Shown: in pieces, positions 42,957-50,988 of the stretch
Numbering within the stretch: the stretch's first letter is position 1
Layout: every line of letters starts with the position of its first letter
Source of the DNA: a virus
DNA length: 64,000 nucleotides
Virus record (IMG/VR): IMGVR_UViG_3300010371_000030
Location: 41,833-105,832 of that record
Strand: one strand, 5' to 3'
Translations under genes and position numbers: made by a program
Notes under the pieces: generated by a model
What the model was told of the DNA's origin: nothing
The model's database searches: none
Seen by the model: the letters and a program-made list of their open reading frames with translations, nothing else

Positions 42957-43132
42957 CTGTCGCCCGACAGGAGCTTGAGGAAGTGGAACGCCTCGCTTCC
43001 AGCGTAGCGTGCTCGTCGCGCTTGCTTGTCGATCCAGCACCGCACCAACCATCGCCTCCGCTTCCACGGAGACCAGGCCGAAGTAGGCGTGTCGTTGCGA
43101 GGCGTCACAGGCATGACGTCAACGACGTCCAT
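42947..43132 (-). CDS. Small basic hypothetical protein
   Basis: A 61-residue Arg/Trp-rich protein (WSPWKRRRWLVRCWIDKQAR). ATG has GGAGG 7 bases upstream, inside the end of the preceding gene, which it overlaps by 14 bases. No family recognised. Confidence 0.5.
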   Translation of the reverse strand: MDVVDVMPVTPRNDTPTSAWSPWKRRRWLVRCWIDKQARRARYAGSEAFHFLKLLSGDRWH

Positions 43133-43367
43133 GCACACCTCCGGCCGGCAGGGGCTCGGGCGAGGGCAGGCACGCGTACAGCGTCGTGAGCGCCGCTGCC
43201 ACCGAGATGAGCACGCCGGCCGTCACGCGGCGTCTAGCTCGTCGGGCCTGGATCAGGGCGAGGCTCGCCCGTTTCCGGCGCATGATCTCCGGATCATTGG
43301 GCGCCACGGGCAGGTTGTAGAAGTCGTCAGGGTGAAACTTGAGGCTGGTCGTCGGCTGAACTCCCAT
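43119..43367 (-). CDS. Small single-span membrane protein
   Basis: An 82-residue protein with a basic patch (RRKRASLALIQARRARRR) and then a hydrophobic helix at ~47-66 (VTAGVLISVAAALTTLYACL) and a short tail. The orientation is probably N-in. Possible holin/pinholin or membrane sensor; no lysin gene is adjacent. Confidence 0.55.
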   Translation of the reverse strand: MGVQPTTSLKFHPDDFYNLPVAPNDPEIMRRKRASLALIQARRARRRVTAGVLISVAAALTTLYACLPSPEPLPAGGVHGRR

Positions 43368-43432
43368 GCCCCCTTACATAGAGCTGGCAGCCGAGGCGCC
43401 GCAAGCGGGCGAACAGAGAATCCGGGGCTGCC

Positions 43433-43864
43433 CTACTCGTCTTGGCCGGGGATGGGCTCGGGCTTGTCGTCGCTGAACAGGCGCTCGACATCGGTGCCGT
43501 TGATCGTCGTCAGGGGCGCGTCGGACATGGACAGGAGCGCGATCAGCTTCTGGATCTCGCGGATGACCGCATCGTTCGGATACATCGGAGGCTCCGGCGC
43601 GCCCTTGAAGAACTCGATGGTGCCGAAGCGCATTCGGTGCCCGCGCTCGTGCTCGTATCGCGGCTGGTAGCGGCGCAGCTCGTTGATGTTGATGTTCACG
43701 AGACGTTGGTTGACGTGCGCACGGACCCATCGTTCCATGTCCGTCTTCCACACGGAGACATCGTGCTTGTATCTGGCGATGTCCTTCTCGCGACGCTTCT
43801 TGAGGACGGCCAAACGCTTCTTGAGCTTGACGATGTATGCCTTGGTCTTGATCTTCGTCTCCAT
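43433..43864 (-). CDS. Coiled-coil hypothetical protein
   Basis: A 143-residue protein. Lys/Arg-rich helix at 1-45 (KLKKRLAVLKKRREKDIARY), then a mixed middle (EHERGHRMRFGTIEFFKG) and an acidic end. The first ATG of a long frame is out of place; this ATG fits the 14-base gap to the upstream gene. No family recognised. Confidence 0.6.
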   Translation of the reverse strand: METKIKTKAYIVKLKKRLAVLKKRREKDIARYKHDVSVWKTDMERWVRAHVNQRLVNININELRRYQPRYEHERGHRMRFGTIEFFKGAPEPPMYPNDAVIREIQKLIALLSMSDAPLTTINGTDVERLFSDDKPEPIPGQDE

Positions 43865-43878
43865 GGTCGTTTGCCTCT

Positions 43879-44394
43879 CTACGGCCTGATGGCGTGGGTG
43901 TGGGCCGTGCCATCTTCGCACAGCGGGCAGTCGACGCCCTGGACGCGCCGGGACTCGACCGGGACCGCGCGAAGATGCTCGATGCCCTTGTAGCAGGCTT
44001 CCAGCTGGACGCGAGCCTCGTTGAGCGCCAGCTGCTCCTCGGCCATCTTGGCGGCTCGATTGGCCAGAACCTCTTCCAGAGTCCTGATGTTGGCCTTGAT
44101 GTGGTTCGCCTCGATGGACAGCGTGTCGATGGCCTTGGAGAACGGATGGTGCCCCTCCATCCACGCGACCTTCGCGCGAGCGGCCTTGTCGGCGTCGTTC
44201 AGGCCCTCTTCATAGCTGTGCGCGCCTCGATTCTTGAAGCCATCGTGTGCGGCGGCGAGCACCTGCTTGGCGTCCGCCTCGGTGAAATGCTTGCCGTCGA
44301 TGGCGGCACGAACGATGTTGTCGATGTCGGCGTTGTACGCGTCGCGGGTGCGATGGCTGCGCGGCGCGTGTACCTCGTCCATTCCACTTCCCAT
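43879..44394 (-). CDS. Hypothetical protein with coiled coil and CPLC
   Basis: A 171-residue helical protein (SIEANHIKANIRTLEEVLAN, QLALNEARVQLEACYKGIEH) ending in CPLCEDGTAHTHAIRP, which might hold a metal with His. It pairs in style with the coiled-coil protein just downstream. No family recognised. Confidence 0.6.
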   Translation of the reverse strand: MGSGMDEVHAPRSHRTRDAYNADIDNIVRAAIDGKHFTEADAKQVLAAAHDGFKNRGAHSYEEGLNDADKAARAKVAWMEGHHPFSKAIDTLSIEANHIKANIRTLEEVLANRAAKMAEEQLALNEARVQLEACYKGIEHLRAVPVESRRVQGVDCPLCEDGTAHTHAIRP

Positions 44395-44410
44395 GGCTGT
44401 CTCTCCTGTT

Positions 44411-44593
44411 CTACTGCTGAGCGTGGCGCGCCTTCGGAGGCATCGTTTGGCACCAGCAATACATCTCATACTCGAATGCCGCGGCGTCACGTCCGACTGG
44501 ATCCACGTGCCGAAGCATCCACGCGGCGGACGCTGCCCGGAAGCCGCGCCGCGCCGACTCCTGCCGCTTCTCTTGCTTGGCCTCCTCCTTCAC
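44411..44593 (-). CDS. Small hypothetical protein
   Basis: A 60-residue protein begun by GTG overlapping the previous TGA. Basic helix (VKEEAKQEKRQESARRGFRA), ending MPPKARHAQQ. Contains CWC. No family recognised. Confidence 0.45.
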   Translation of the reverse strand: MKEEAKQEKRQESARRGFRAASAAWMLRHVDPVGRDAAAFEYEMYCWCQTMPPKARHAQQ

Positions 44594-44703
44594 TGATACA
44601 CCACGAGCCCGAAGATGAGCAGGATGGCCCAGAGGATCATCGCCGCCAGGATCAGCGTATCCGAGATGACCCACGAGCGCATACGCTTGCTAAGCGTCGC
44701 CAC
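44590..44703 (-). CDS. 37-residue single-span membrane peptide
   Basis: A GTG-started mini-gene with basic N-terminus (VATLSKRMRSW) and one hydrophobic helix (TLILAAMILWAILLIFGLVV). Overlaps the next gene by GTGA and follows the MazG-like gene by 2 bases. A holin-like or regulatory membrane peptide is possible. Confidence 0.55.
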   Translation of the reverse strand: MATLSKRMRSWVISDTLILAAMILWAILLIFGLVVYQ

Positions 44704-44705
44704 GG

Positions 44706-45191
44706 CTACAGCTTCCGACCGTGCTTGATCGGTCGCGTCTCGTTGTACGCCATCTTCTCCCTGAACACTCGCTCGATGTCGATGTGGTGCTTGCCGCAGA
44801 AGTGGAGAACACGGATGAGCTCATCGGCCATCTCGCTCGGCACGCCGCACGGCTTGTACGGGTGATTGACGTCCCATCCGCCGCCCGGCAGCTTCGGATA
44901 TGGATGGTCATGGCGGATGGTTCGCCACATCGGTTTGCCATCCATCACCACCTGCCTGTCGGGCTGCCCTTCGCCCATGAACATGATGTCCGAAACCATC
45001 AACGGCACCTTCTCTTCGTACCAGACGGCCGTCAAGTCGACGCCATCGCGGATGTCCTCCATTGCCTCGCTCAGCTCGGTGTGCATGAGCGCAACGTCTT
45101 CCCCGGGCGTGGCGTCGGTGAACTGGTGTGCGACCGCGATGGACAAGCACTCGTCGCGCAGCTCGTTGAGGCTCTTGCTCCCGTATCCCAT
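44706..45191 (-). CDS. MazG-like nucleotide pyrophosphohydrolase
   Basis: A 161-residue all-alpha NTP pyrophosphatase. The family's metal-binding helices are visible as HTELSEAMEDIRDG (37-50) and PSEMADELIRVLHF (118-131), giving ExxE and ExxD-type ligands. A ~60-residue insertion lies between them (VSDIMFMGEGQPDRQVVMDG). Such phage enzymes hydrolyse (d)NTPs or alarmones. The ATG follows the transglycosylase stop by one base. Confidence 0.75.
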   Translation of the reverse strand: MGYGSKSLNELRDECLSIAVAHQFTDATPGEDVALMHTELSEAMEDIRDGVDLTAVWYEEKVPLMVSDIMFMGEGQPDRQVVMDGKPMWRTIRHDHPYPKLPGGGWDVNHPYKPCGVPSEMADELIRVLHFCGKHHIDIERVFREKMAYNETRPIKHGRKL

Positions 45192-45192
45192 G

Positions 45193-45801
45193 TCACTTCT
45201 CTCCTTGTTCCTTCCACACCAAGTCTTCCCAGGCGTGGGGAGCCTTCTTGGCCCGCTCGATGTAACGATACAGCTCCTGTGAACGAATGACAGCCATGCG
45301 ATACTGACAGCCGCCGCCAGCATACACGGCATACTGGTCTTCCTTCGGCCGAAGGCGACACTCATGAAGCGAGCGAACAACGATGCCCATGGCCGCTCTC
45401 ACGGCTTCATAGCGGCTGTTGTCGAAGCGCGCCCCGTCGCCCGGCTCCATCGGGTGTACTTGCCAGATGGAATGTGCGTTACCGCTGTCGCAGCGGAGGC
45501 TCTTGCCGTCCTTGCCTCGATAGCACTTCCCGGCATCGACATCCGGGGCAAAGTCGCTCTCGTGGTGCGCGATGGCGAGTGCTACGTTGATGTACCACCT
45601 GGCGCAGACGCGCGGCTTGGCATGCTTCTGGCACGCGTCCAACGCCGCTCGGGCGACATCGTACGCGATGAGGTTGTACCGCGACAGGCGCTCGCCAGGC
45701 GTTTCGGCCCATCCCGGTACCGCCTCGTGACGCCAAGTGACCGGCGACAAGTAGGTGATCACCGAGAGTGCGAACGCGAACAGATACTGTGAGAGAGTCA
45801 T
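45193..45801 (-). CDS. Exported lytic transglycosylase-like protein
   Basis: A 202-residue protein with a hydrophobic N-terminal signal/anchor (YLFAFALSVITYLSP). The SLT-type pattern ALAIAHHESDFAPDV places the catalytic Glu at 81, and SGNAHSIWQVHP (106-117) is the second family motif. It could open peptidoglycan from the outside (lysis) or in the periplasm during infection. Confidence 0.65.
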   Translation of the reverse strand: MTLSQYLFAFALSVITYLSPVTWRHEAVPGWAETPGERLSRYNLIAYDVARAALDACQKHAKPRVCARWYINVALAIAHHESDFAPDVDAGKCYRGKDGKSLRCDSGNAHSIWQVHPMEPGDGARFDNSRYEAVRAAMGIVVRSLHECRLRPKEDQYAVYAGGGCQYRMAVIRSQELYRYIERAKKAPHAWEDLVWKEQGEK

Positions 45802-45847
45802 CGCGGCCCGAAGATACCGCCGCGGCGTGGGCGAGCGCTGGCTTGCG

Positions 45848-46435
45848 TCAGGCCTCTTGGCCTTGGTTGTAGTAGGCGTACATGCGCTGCGTGTCGACGA
45901 TGCCAGCCACGAGACGGCCGGTGTCCATCTCCATCCAGTAGACGCCGTGGCGGATCATCGCGTGCGCCTTCCTCAGCACCGTCTCGCGACCGGGCGGAGG
46001 ATTGGAAGCGTCGGTGCGCTGGCCGCCGTCGATGCGGATGCCATCGCCGATGATGGTGCCGATGTGCTCGACGTGATCGCCGTTGGGAGCGAGGTGGATC
46101 TGGTTGCCGCGCACCAGGAGCGTGGCATAGTCCGGATGCGACGGCTCGATGTACGCAGCTGCCTGCTTTGCTGCGTCGATCAGGTTGGTGATGGCGGCGC
46201 CGTACTTGTACTTGCCGCGTGGAGGGAGCGCGATGCCTCCACCCTCCTGAATCGCCCACCCCACCAACGCGCATCCCGACGCGTTGTCGATGGCCGTGAT
46301 GTCGGCGGCATCGTCGTTGGCCACCTCCCATTCGGCCACCAAGCAGCTGTAGCGCTCGTCGGGCGCGCTTACATTCTCGATGCTCTCTGCGTACTCTGCC
46401 ACCGCTTCGCGCGGATCATCGTCGATGAGTGCCAT
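45848..46435 (-). CDS. Hypothetical protein
   Basis: A 195-residue protein, MALIDDDPREAVAEYAESIE..., with a beta-rich middle (CALVGWAIQEGGGIALPPRG, VEHIGTIIGDGIRIDGG). Possibly a small enzyme or fibre-like fold. The ATG is 38 bases from the upstream stop. No family recognised. Confidence 0.55.
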   Translation of the reverse strand: MALIDDDPREAVAEYAESIENVSAPDERYSCLVAEWEVANDDAADITAIDNASGCALVGWAIQEGGGIALPPRGKYKYGAAITNLIDAAKQAAAYIEPSHPDYATLLVRGNQIHLAPNGDHVEHIGTIIGDGIRIDGGQRTDASNPPPGRETVLRKAHAMIRHGVYWMEMDTGRLVAGIVDTQRMYAYYNQGQEA

Positions 46436-46473
46436 GTATCGCCTCCAATCGGGCGATCCTACGGCGGTGGCTG

Positions 46474-46878
46474 CTAACCACCATAGCTGACGTGGCAGAT
46501 GGCTTCGGCCGTGAGCACGAGAGAGAGCGACACCGGGCCGACCGCCGTGCCAGGGAGCCACAGGCGAATCTCGCCGCCCGGCGGAATGGAGACCGACGAC
46601 GTTTGGCTTGCTTGGTCGGTCCACTCGGCGCGTACCGGGCTGGCCGCTCCGGTGCTGTTGAGTGCATCCACGGCGATGCGCATGTACTGGGCGCCAGCGG
46701 GCGGCAGCTCGGACAGGTCCACGACCTTCGTGCCGGCTTCCAGGATCATGCGCCCGTTGGGCTGGAAGACGCTCACCTGGATGGACGGCGGCCGGAACGT
46801 GTCTTGCTCGGGCTCGCCATCCTCCTTGTTCGTGAAGGTCGAATGTACGACGGCCAGCGATTGAGTCGGAGTGGTCAT
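46474..46878 (-). CDS. Small beta-sandwich structural candidate
   Basis: A 134-residue beta-rich protein (QVSVFQPNGRMILEAGTKVV, GGEIRLWLPGTAVGPVSLSL), similar in texture to phage decoration domains. Overlaps the upstream gene by ATGA. No family recognised. Confidence 0.55.
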   Translation of the reverse strand: MTTPTQSLAVVHSTFTNKEDGEPEQDTFRPPSIQVSVFQPNGRMILEAGTKVVDLSELPPAGAQYMRIAVDALNSTGAASPVRAEWTDQASQTSSVSIPPGGEIRLWLPGTAVGPVSLSLVLTAEAICHVSYGG

Positions 46879-47324
46879 GCCTCCGAGTCTAGCGGATTGC
46901 CTGACACGTCTGTGTATCCCTTGACGAACACGGCGATGTCGACGTCGTACCTGGGACGCCAAGTCTGGCTACCGATAGACTCCATTCCCAGCTTCCTACC
47001 TGCCATGCTTACCACGCGCACGTTACGTCTGGTGAGCTTGTCGACGAACACGGAGCCTGGATGGACCACGAGCGTTCCGACGCGCTCCCAAGCGTCATCG
47101 ATTCGTACGTGTATGCCGCCATACGCTGTGGTGATTGAGCCGTCGCCAACCACGGTGTCCTCGAACAGCACGAGGTATGCCGGGTTGGCGGGGTCGCACC
47201 ACGGCGCGCCTCGCCGGATCACCGTCCCCTTCGGCCATCGGTCTTGCGACAGACGCGTTCGGAGCGCTTCCAGCCTCACGTCGGGCACCGAAGCGTACAG
47301 AAGCATCGGCCCGTCAGTCCGCAC
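46875..47324 (-). CDS. Hypothetical beta-rich protein
   Basis: A 149-residue protein (NPAYLVLFEDTVVGDGSITT, FVDKLTRRNVRVVSMAGRKL). An ATG 6 codons further in is an alternative start. It is co-transcribed with the next small gene (ATGA) and overlaps the upstream gene by 49 bases, which suggests tight coupling or a later start. No family recognised. Confidence 0.5.
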   Translation of the reverse strand: MRTDGPMLLYASVPDVRLEALRTRLSQDRWPKGTVIRRGAPWCDPANPAYLVLFEDTVVGDGSITTAYGGIHVRIDDAWERVGTLVVHPGSVFVDKLTRRNVRVVSMAGRKLGMESIGSQTWRPRYDVDIAVFVKGYTDVSGNPLDSEA

Positions 47325-47635
47325 CTAGGCTGGCACAAGTCACACGAGACGATGACGTTGCCGTGGTTACAGATGTTAGCGGCGAGCGCCTTCTGTACGT
47401 CGCCTTCGGCCGCTTGTTCGCTGGCATTCGGACCGGAAGGCGGAGCCGGGCGAGGCGGCCCCGCCGCTGCTGGATCGGCATCGAGCGCCTTGTCGCGGGC
47501 GTCTTCCTCACCCGGCTGTACGCCGTGTGCCTCCGGCACGCCATCTGTCGACATCGTGGGCTTGCCCGTGATCTGGAAGTCGCCCGCCGCGATGCCCTGT
47601 TCGACCGTTTTGACGATGTCTCCAATGTCACCCAT
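47276..47635 (-). CDS. Small protein with Cys-rich end
   Basis: A 119-residue protein with a Pro/Ala/Glu-rich middle and a Cys/His-rich C-terminus (NICNHGNVIVSCDLCQPRCG, then CFCTLRC), likely a zinc knuckle. Overlaps the upstream gene by 8 bases. No family recognised. Confidence 0.5.
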   Translation of the reverse strand: MGDIGDIVKTVEQGIAAGDFQITGKPTMSTDGVPEAHGVQPGEEDARDKALDADPAAAGPPRPAPPSGPNASEQAAEGDVQKALAANICNHGNVIVSCDLCQPRCGLTGRCFCTLRCPT

Positions 47636-48194
47636 GGTATCCTCGCGCACATCCATCCACCGTCAGGGACGTAGGATTGTGTTCACAGTAGATGGCGACA
47701 TTCTCGTACACGACACCAGGCCCATACACGAAATGTCGATACAGACGAAACTGACGATGTCGTTCAAACATGTGGAACTTCGCTTGATCGTCGGCCCAAT
47801 CCAGGCTTCGACGATTCGAGCGGCCATCGGGCAGCGCCATCATTTCACCATAGTATCCACAACGCTCGATGTGCCCATCGAATTCGATGAAGCACGGGAT
47901 TCCGCTCGGCTCGGGCGTGACCGCCGGGAAGCGCCGTCCCGGCAGCTCGTGAGGGAGGAATACGATGCTGACGCCCGGTGGAACCACGAATGCGTTGCTG
48001 TAAGTTTCTGTGTATGCCCGATGTACCTTGTGGATGTAGTCCGTGTCTTCAAAACTCTGCGAACCACTGAGCACGAACGCAGGCAGCGGTCTGTTAATGT
48101 CGATGCGAGCATCGTTCGGACCGACGGGGTTGTCATCCTCGTCATCGGTCTGCGCTGCCGCGGCAGCGCGTCGGCGGAGCTCATCGAGGTCCAT
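47628..48194 (-). CDS. Hypothetical protein
   Basis: A 188-residue protein with an acidic N-terminus (AAAAAQTDDEDDNPVGPNDA) and a beta-rich body (AFVVPPGVSIVFLPHELPGR, GPGVVYENVAIYCEHN). No catalytic motif seen. No family recognised. Confidence 0.55.
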   Translation of the reverse strand: MDLDELRRRAAAAAQTDDEDDNPVGPNDARIDINRPLPAFVLSGSQSFEDTDYIHKVHRAYTETYSNAFVVPPGVSIVFLPHELPGRRFPAVTPEPSGIPCFIEFDGHIERCGYYGEMMALPDGRSNRRSLDWADDQAKFHMFERHRQFRLYRHFVYGPGVVYENVAIYCEHNPTSLTVDGCARGYHG

Positions 48195-48227
48195 CGATCA
48201 CGAGGCCATAGCGGCGGTGTCGGGTTG

Positions 48228-48285
48228 ACAGCAGGAGGGGCGCGGGCCCATCGGGCGCTCCCTACGCGTGGAGCGCTCGGGAGGC
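48228..48285. repeat. Nested stem-loop after the lipoprotein gene
   Basis: An inner stem GCGCTCC/GGAGCGC with an 8-base loop, and an outer pair TGACAGC/GCTGTCA. It lies 3' of the lipoprotein gene. No U-tract, as with several other intergenic stems here. Confidence 0.5.
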
Positions 48286-48306
48286 TGTCACGGCGGTGTC
48301 ACGCCG

Positions 48307-48816
48307 TCAGAAGGATGTACAGATGCGCAGAACGTTGGCGCACGGCGGCGGCCAGATGTCGGGGCCCCAGCATTCCACCCCGCCGCCACCGCCCATCGGG
48401 CAGCACTGGCCACATTCCATGCCGAGAACACAATCGCAGGCCGACGTACACGTGTTGGCGTTCATCGTCGGCCTGGCGCAAGCGTCGGGCGATTCGTCGA
48501 TGCTCGCATCGCCTGCGTCCATCGGGTCGCCCGCGTCACTTCCGCCATCCGCCTCATCAGCGGCATCGCTGGAGGCATCGACAGCGGAGGCATCCGACTC
48601 TTCCATTCCAGCGTCGCCCGCGTCGGCGCTCGCCTTCCCGGCATCGACCACAGGAGCGGCATCCACCTCGGGCTCGCCGCCGTCGTTGTGCTCGTGTACG
48701 CCCGCGCCGTGCGTTGTGCTTGGCGGAGCAAACAGAGCGTCGATGTCGCCAGACAGCCCGCAGCCGACCAACGACATCGTGAGGAGCAGCGAGAGTGCGA
48801 ATGGCTTGTGGTTCAT
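48307..48816 (-). CDS. Asp-Ala-Gly-rich lipoprotein (myxobacterial style)
   Basis: A 169-residue lipoprotein. Signal peptide with lipobox LVGC (Cys at 19 of MNHKPFALSLLLTMSLVGCG). Then a long flexible linker of Asp, Ala, Gly and Ser (GMEESDASAVDASSDAADEA). A C-terminal Cys-rich knot follows (CTSACDCVLGMECGQCC). This plan is common among Myxococcota lipoproteins. In a phage it may alter the cell surface (superinfection exclusion) or be host-derived cargo. Confidence 0.7.
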   Translation of the reverse strand: MNHKPFALSLLLTMSLVGCGLSGDIDALFAPPSTTHGAGVHEHNDGGEPEVDAAPVVDAGKASADAGDAGMEESDASAVDASSDAADEADGGSDAGDPMDAGDASIDESPDACARPTMNANTCTSACDCVLGMECGQCCPMGGGGGVECWGPDIWPPPCANVLRICTSF

Positions 48817-48857
48817 ACGCGTCCCCTACGGCCAATTGGGACGCGTCGCTGAGTGTG

Positions 48858-49094
48858 TCAGCTTTTACGTTCGCGACGTACGCTCAACGGAACCACGTTT
48901 GGTGGCGGAGCGCGCATCTCTGCCGACTCGGAATCGAGCCCGCGTTGTAGATACTGTCTGGCCAAGACAGCCACGGTTACGCCGCGGCGTGCGGCCACTC
49001 GCATGAGCAGCCGATCCATGTCTTCTGTGAGGCAGATCGTTCGCGCTTCGGGATAGCGCTCGGGCGACGCCTTGGCCAGCCCGGGGCGCCTCAT
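48858..49094 (-). CDS. Ribbon-helix-helix DNA-binding protein
   Basis: A 78-residue protein. The strand ARTICLTEDM (17-26) followed by two helices (DRLLMRVAARRGVTVAVLAR, RQYLQRGL) is the CopG/Arc-type fold. ATGA overlap with the upstream membrane peptide gene. Probably a repressor, of its own operon or of host genes. Confidence 0.65.
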   Translation of the reverse strand: MRRPGLAKASPERYPEARTICLTEDMDRLLMRVAARRGVTVAVLARQYLQRGLDSESAEMRAPPPNVVPLSVRRERKS

Positions 49095-49252
49095 CCCCAG
49101 TGCCCGTATCCGTGGACGCGCATCACCTGGATGCCAGCGATGAGCACGGCGACGAACAGGCACATGTACATCACGATGGTTACAGGAAGGAACCACCGAT
49201 TGCCGCGCCATCGCACCCAAGTAGTCACTGCTCGCAGTCTCAGCTCCAGCAT
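49091..49252 (-). CDS. 53-residue single-span membrane peptide
   Basis: MLELRLRAVTTWVRWRGNRW... followed by a hydrophobic helix (FLPVTIVMYMCLFVAVLIAG). Overlaps the ribbon-helix-helix gene by 4 bases, so the two are co-translated. A membrane anchor or sensor for the regulator is conceivable. Confidence 0.55.
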   Translation of the reverse strand: MLELRLRAVTTWVRWRGNRWFLPVTIVMYMCLFVAVLIAGIQVMRVHGYGHWG

Positions 49253-49307
49253 AGCCCCCATCTCCTTTGGTTGGACTGATAGGGCCGTCCGGGGCGGCTC
49301 GCTGTGG

Positions 49308-50453
49308 CTACTCCGCGCCGCAGTTCAAGCGCATGGAGCCGACCCAAATGACGGTGTCGTACGTGTACGTGCCGGCGGTAAGCCCGAACACGGACAGCGA
49401 AGTGGAAGAGCTGATGACGAGGCTGCCGCCGGTCAGCGTGCTATCCGTCAGCACGATCTTGTTCCCGCCCGAGCCTCCGACGGCGGCAGTCATCGACGGC
49501 CACGTGGACTCGATGGCAGCCAATACTGCTGGCCCGTTGGCGGACGTCGTGCTGCCATTGAACGTCAGCGTAGTGCTGCCACCGCCATTGACGTTCATCG
49601 TGAGCGCCTTACCATCGAGCGTTCCGCCCATTCCGAACAGCGAGCCAGACGTGACGTCGTTGGTCCCGGTCGTGCCGATCTTCGGACCCTGGATGGCCGC
49701 GACGAAGTATCCACCGCCATAGGTGATAGCAGCTCCAGCGCCGTATCCGATGTTGTTGATGAGCGTCGGACTTGCGACGGATCCATACGCCGTCATCGAT
49801 CCACCGTCCGATGGATTGATGTCGAAGTATCCATCCGGAGTAGCCAGCGAGATGGCGCCTCCAGTCGACGTATCGACAGCCACCACATCCACACGAGCGG
49901 AGCAGAAGTCACCGCTTGTAGACACGGGCAGGACCATCACGGACTGATTGCTCGCATCCATGGTCGTGACGCGCCCCGACGTACGCCGCTCGGTGCCGTC
50001 GACCAGCGACGCCAGGCCTTCTGTCGGCACCGGGAGCACGAGCTGCTGGGTGATCTCCATCACGCCGGGAACGCCCGCGTCCAGCTCCGTGACGCCCTGG
50101 ATGGACATGGTAGCGTTGGATTGGTCCCAGAGCAGCGGCGCGACTGCCGAGGTAGGCAGACTGTAGTAGCCAGGCGGAAGCGTTCGCGTGGACATGCCGA
50201 TGGGCCGAGGTGACGGCGCTCCGGCATCGGCAGGCTCGGACGGGCACGAGCACGCAGGGCACGACGTCGGCGCCGCAGAGGTGACAGGCGAGGCGGAGGC
50301 GACCGTCAGTTGCGGCGTGCCGTAGCGCGTGTGGAGGATGTTCGAGACGATCGCCAGGATCAGCGCGATGACCGTGCCGACCACGTGGATGAACTGGCGA
50401 CGGCGGGCGATGTCTTCGGGCGAGGGCTTGTTGTCTTCGGGCTTCGTGTCCAT
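49308..50453 (-). CDS. Membrane-anchored protein with flagellin-hook-like repeat
   Basis: A 381-residue protein. An N-terminal anchor (FIHVVGTVIALILAIVSNIL, 21-40) and a CPACSC/Pro-Ser-Ala stretch are followed by a beta-rich ectodomain. Near 300-365 a segment (NGPAVLAAIESTWPSMTAAV, GNKIVLTDSTLTGGSLVISS) fits the flagellin IN-motif pattern found in hook proteins and phage fibres. It may be a surface adhesin. No exact family. Confidence 0.6.
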   Translation of the reverse strand: MDTKPEDNKPSPEDIARRRQFIHVVGTVIALILAIVSNILHTRYGTPQLTVASASPVTSAAPTSCPACSCPSEPADAGAPSPRPIGMSTRTLPPGYYSLPTSAVAPLLWDQSNATMSIQGVTELDAGVPGVMEITQQLVLPVPTEGLASLVDGTERRTSGRVTTMDASNQSVMVLPVSTSGDFCSARVDVVAVDTSTGGAISLATPDGYFDINPSDGGSMTAYGSVASPTLINNIGYGAGAAITYGGGYFVAAIQGPKIGTTGTNDVTSGSLFGMGGTLDGKALTMNVNGGGSTTLTFNGSTTSANGPAVLAAIESTWPSMTAAVGGSGGNKIVLTDSTLTGGSLVISSSTSLSVFGLTAGTYTYDTVIWVGSMRLNCGAE

Positions 50454-50466
50454 CGTACTCTCCTTG

Positions 50467-50955
50467 TCAGCTCAGCGAAGGCGTCTGTGCGATGTTGATC
50501 TCCACGCGCATCGACCAGTTGATGTTCCGACTGGCCATGCCCGTGATCTCAATCTCCAGGGAGCTTTCGCCGTCGCGATTGTAGTACATGTTCGTGACGC
50601 CGGCCGGGACGCTGTCGCCGGTGAACGTGGAAGCCTTCAGCGGCGCTCCGCCCGCTCCCGGGTTGAACGTGCCACCGAACGTGTCGAATGGTCCATAGCT
50701 GTAGTTGGAAAAGCTATGGCTACCATCGTTGCCAGCCAAGTCGATTGCGATCGACCCGCACGCGGAAGCGGGGATGGGAAACTTGGCCATGATGATCGGC
50801 GTAGCATCCGGCGTGCTTGCCTTGGCGATGATCCGGGAAGGGACCGCCGGAATGTCAGCGATGTCGCCGCCATCGCCGAACACGATGTTGCCGAGCGCAT
50901 CGACCCAGACGATGATCTTGCTGCTCCATTGGAGCAGGACGGTAGGAGAGCCCAT
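50467..50955 (-). CDS. Beta-rich structural candidate
   Basis: A 162-residue protein (SKIIVWVDALGNIVFGDGGD, SSLEIEITGMASRNINWSMR) with beta-sandwich character. It precedes the flagellin-like surface protein by 13 bases, so the two may work together. No family recognised. Confidence 0.55.
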   Translation of the reverse strand: MGSPTVLLQWSSKIIVWVDALGNIVFGDGGDIADIPAVPSRIIAKASTPDATPIIMAKFPIPASACGSIAIDLAGNDGSHSFSNYSYGPFDTFGGTFNPGAGGAPLKASTFTGDSVPAGVTNMYYNRDGESSLEIEITGMASRNINWSMRVEINIAQTPSLS

Positions 50956-50988
50956 GACTCCAAGCGTACTTGCCGTGCTCGGAGCGTG

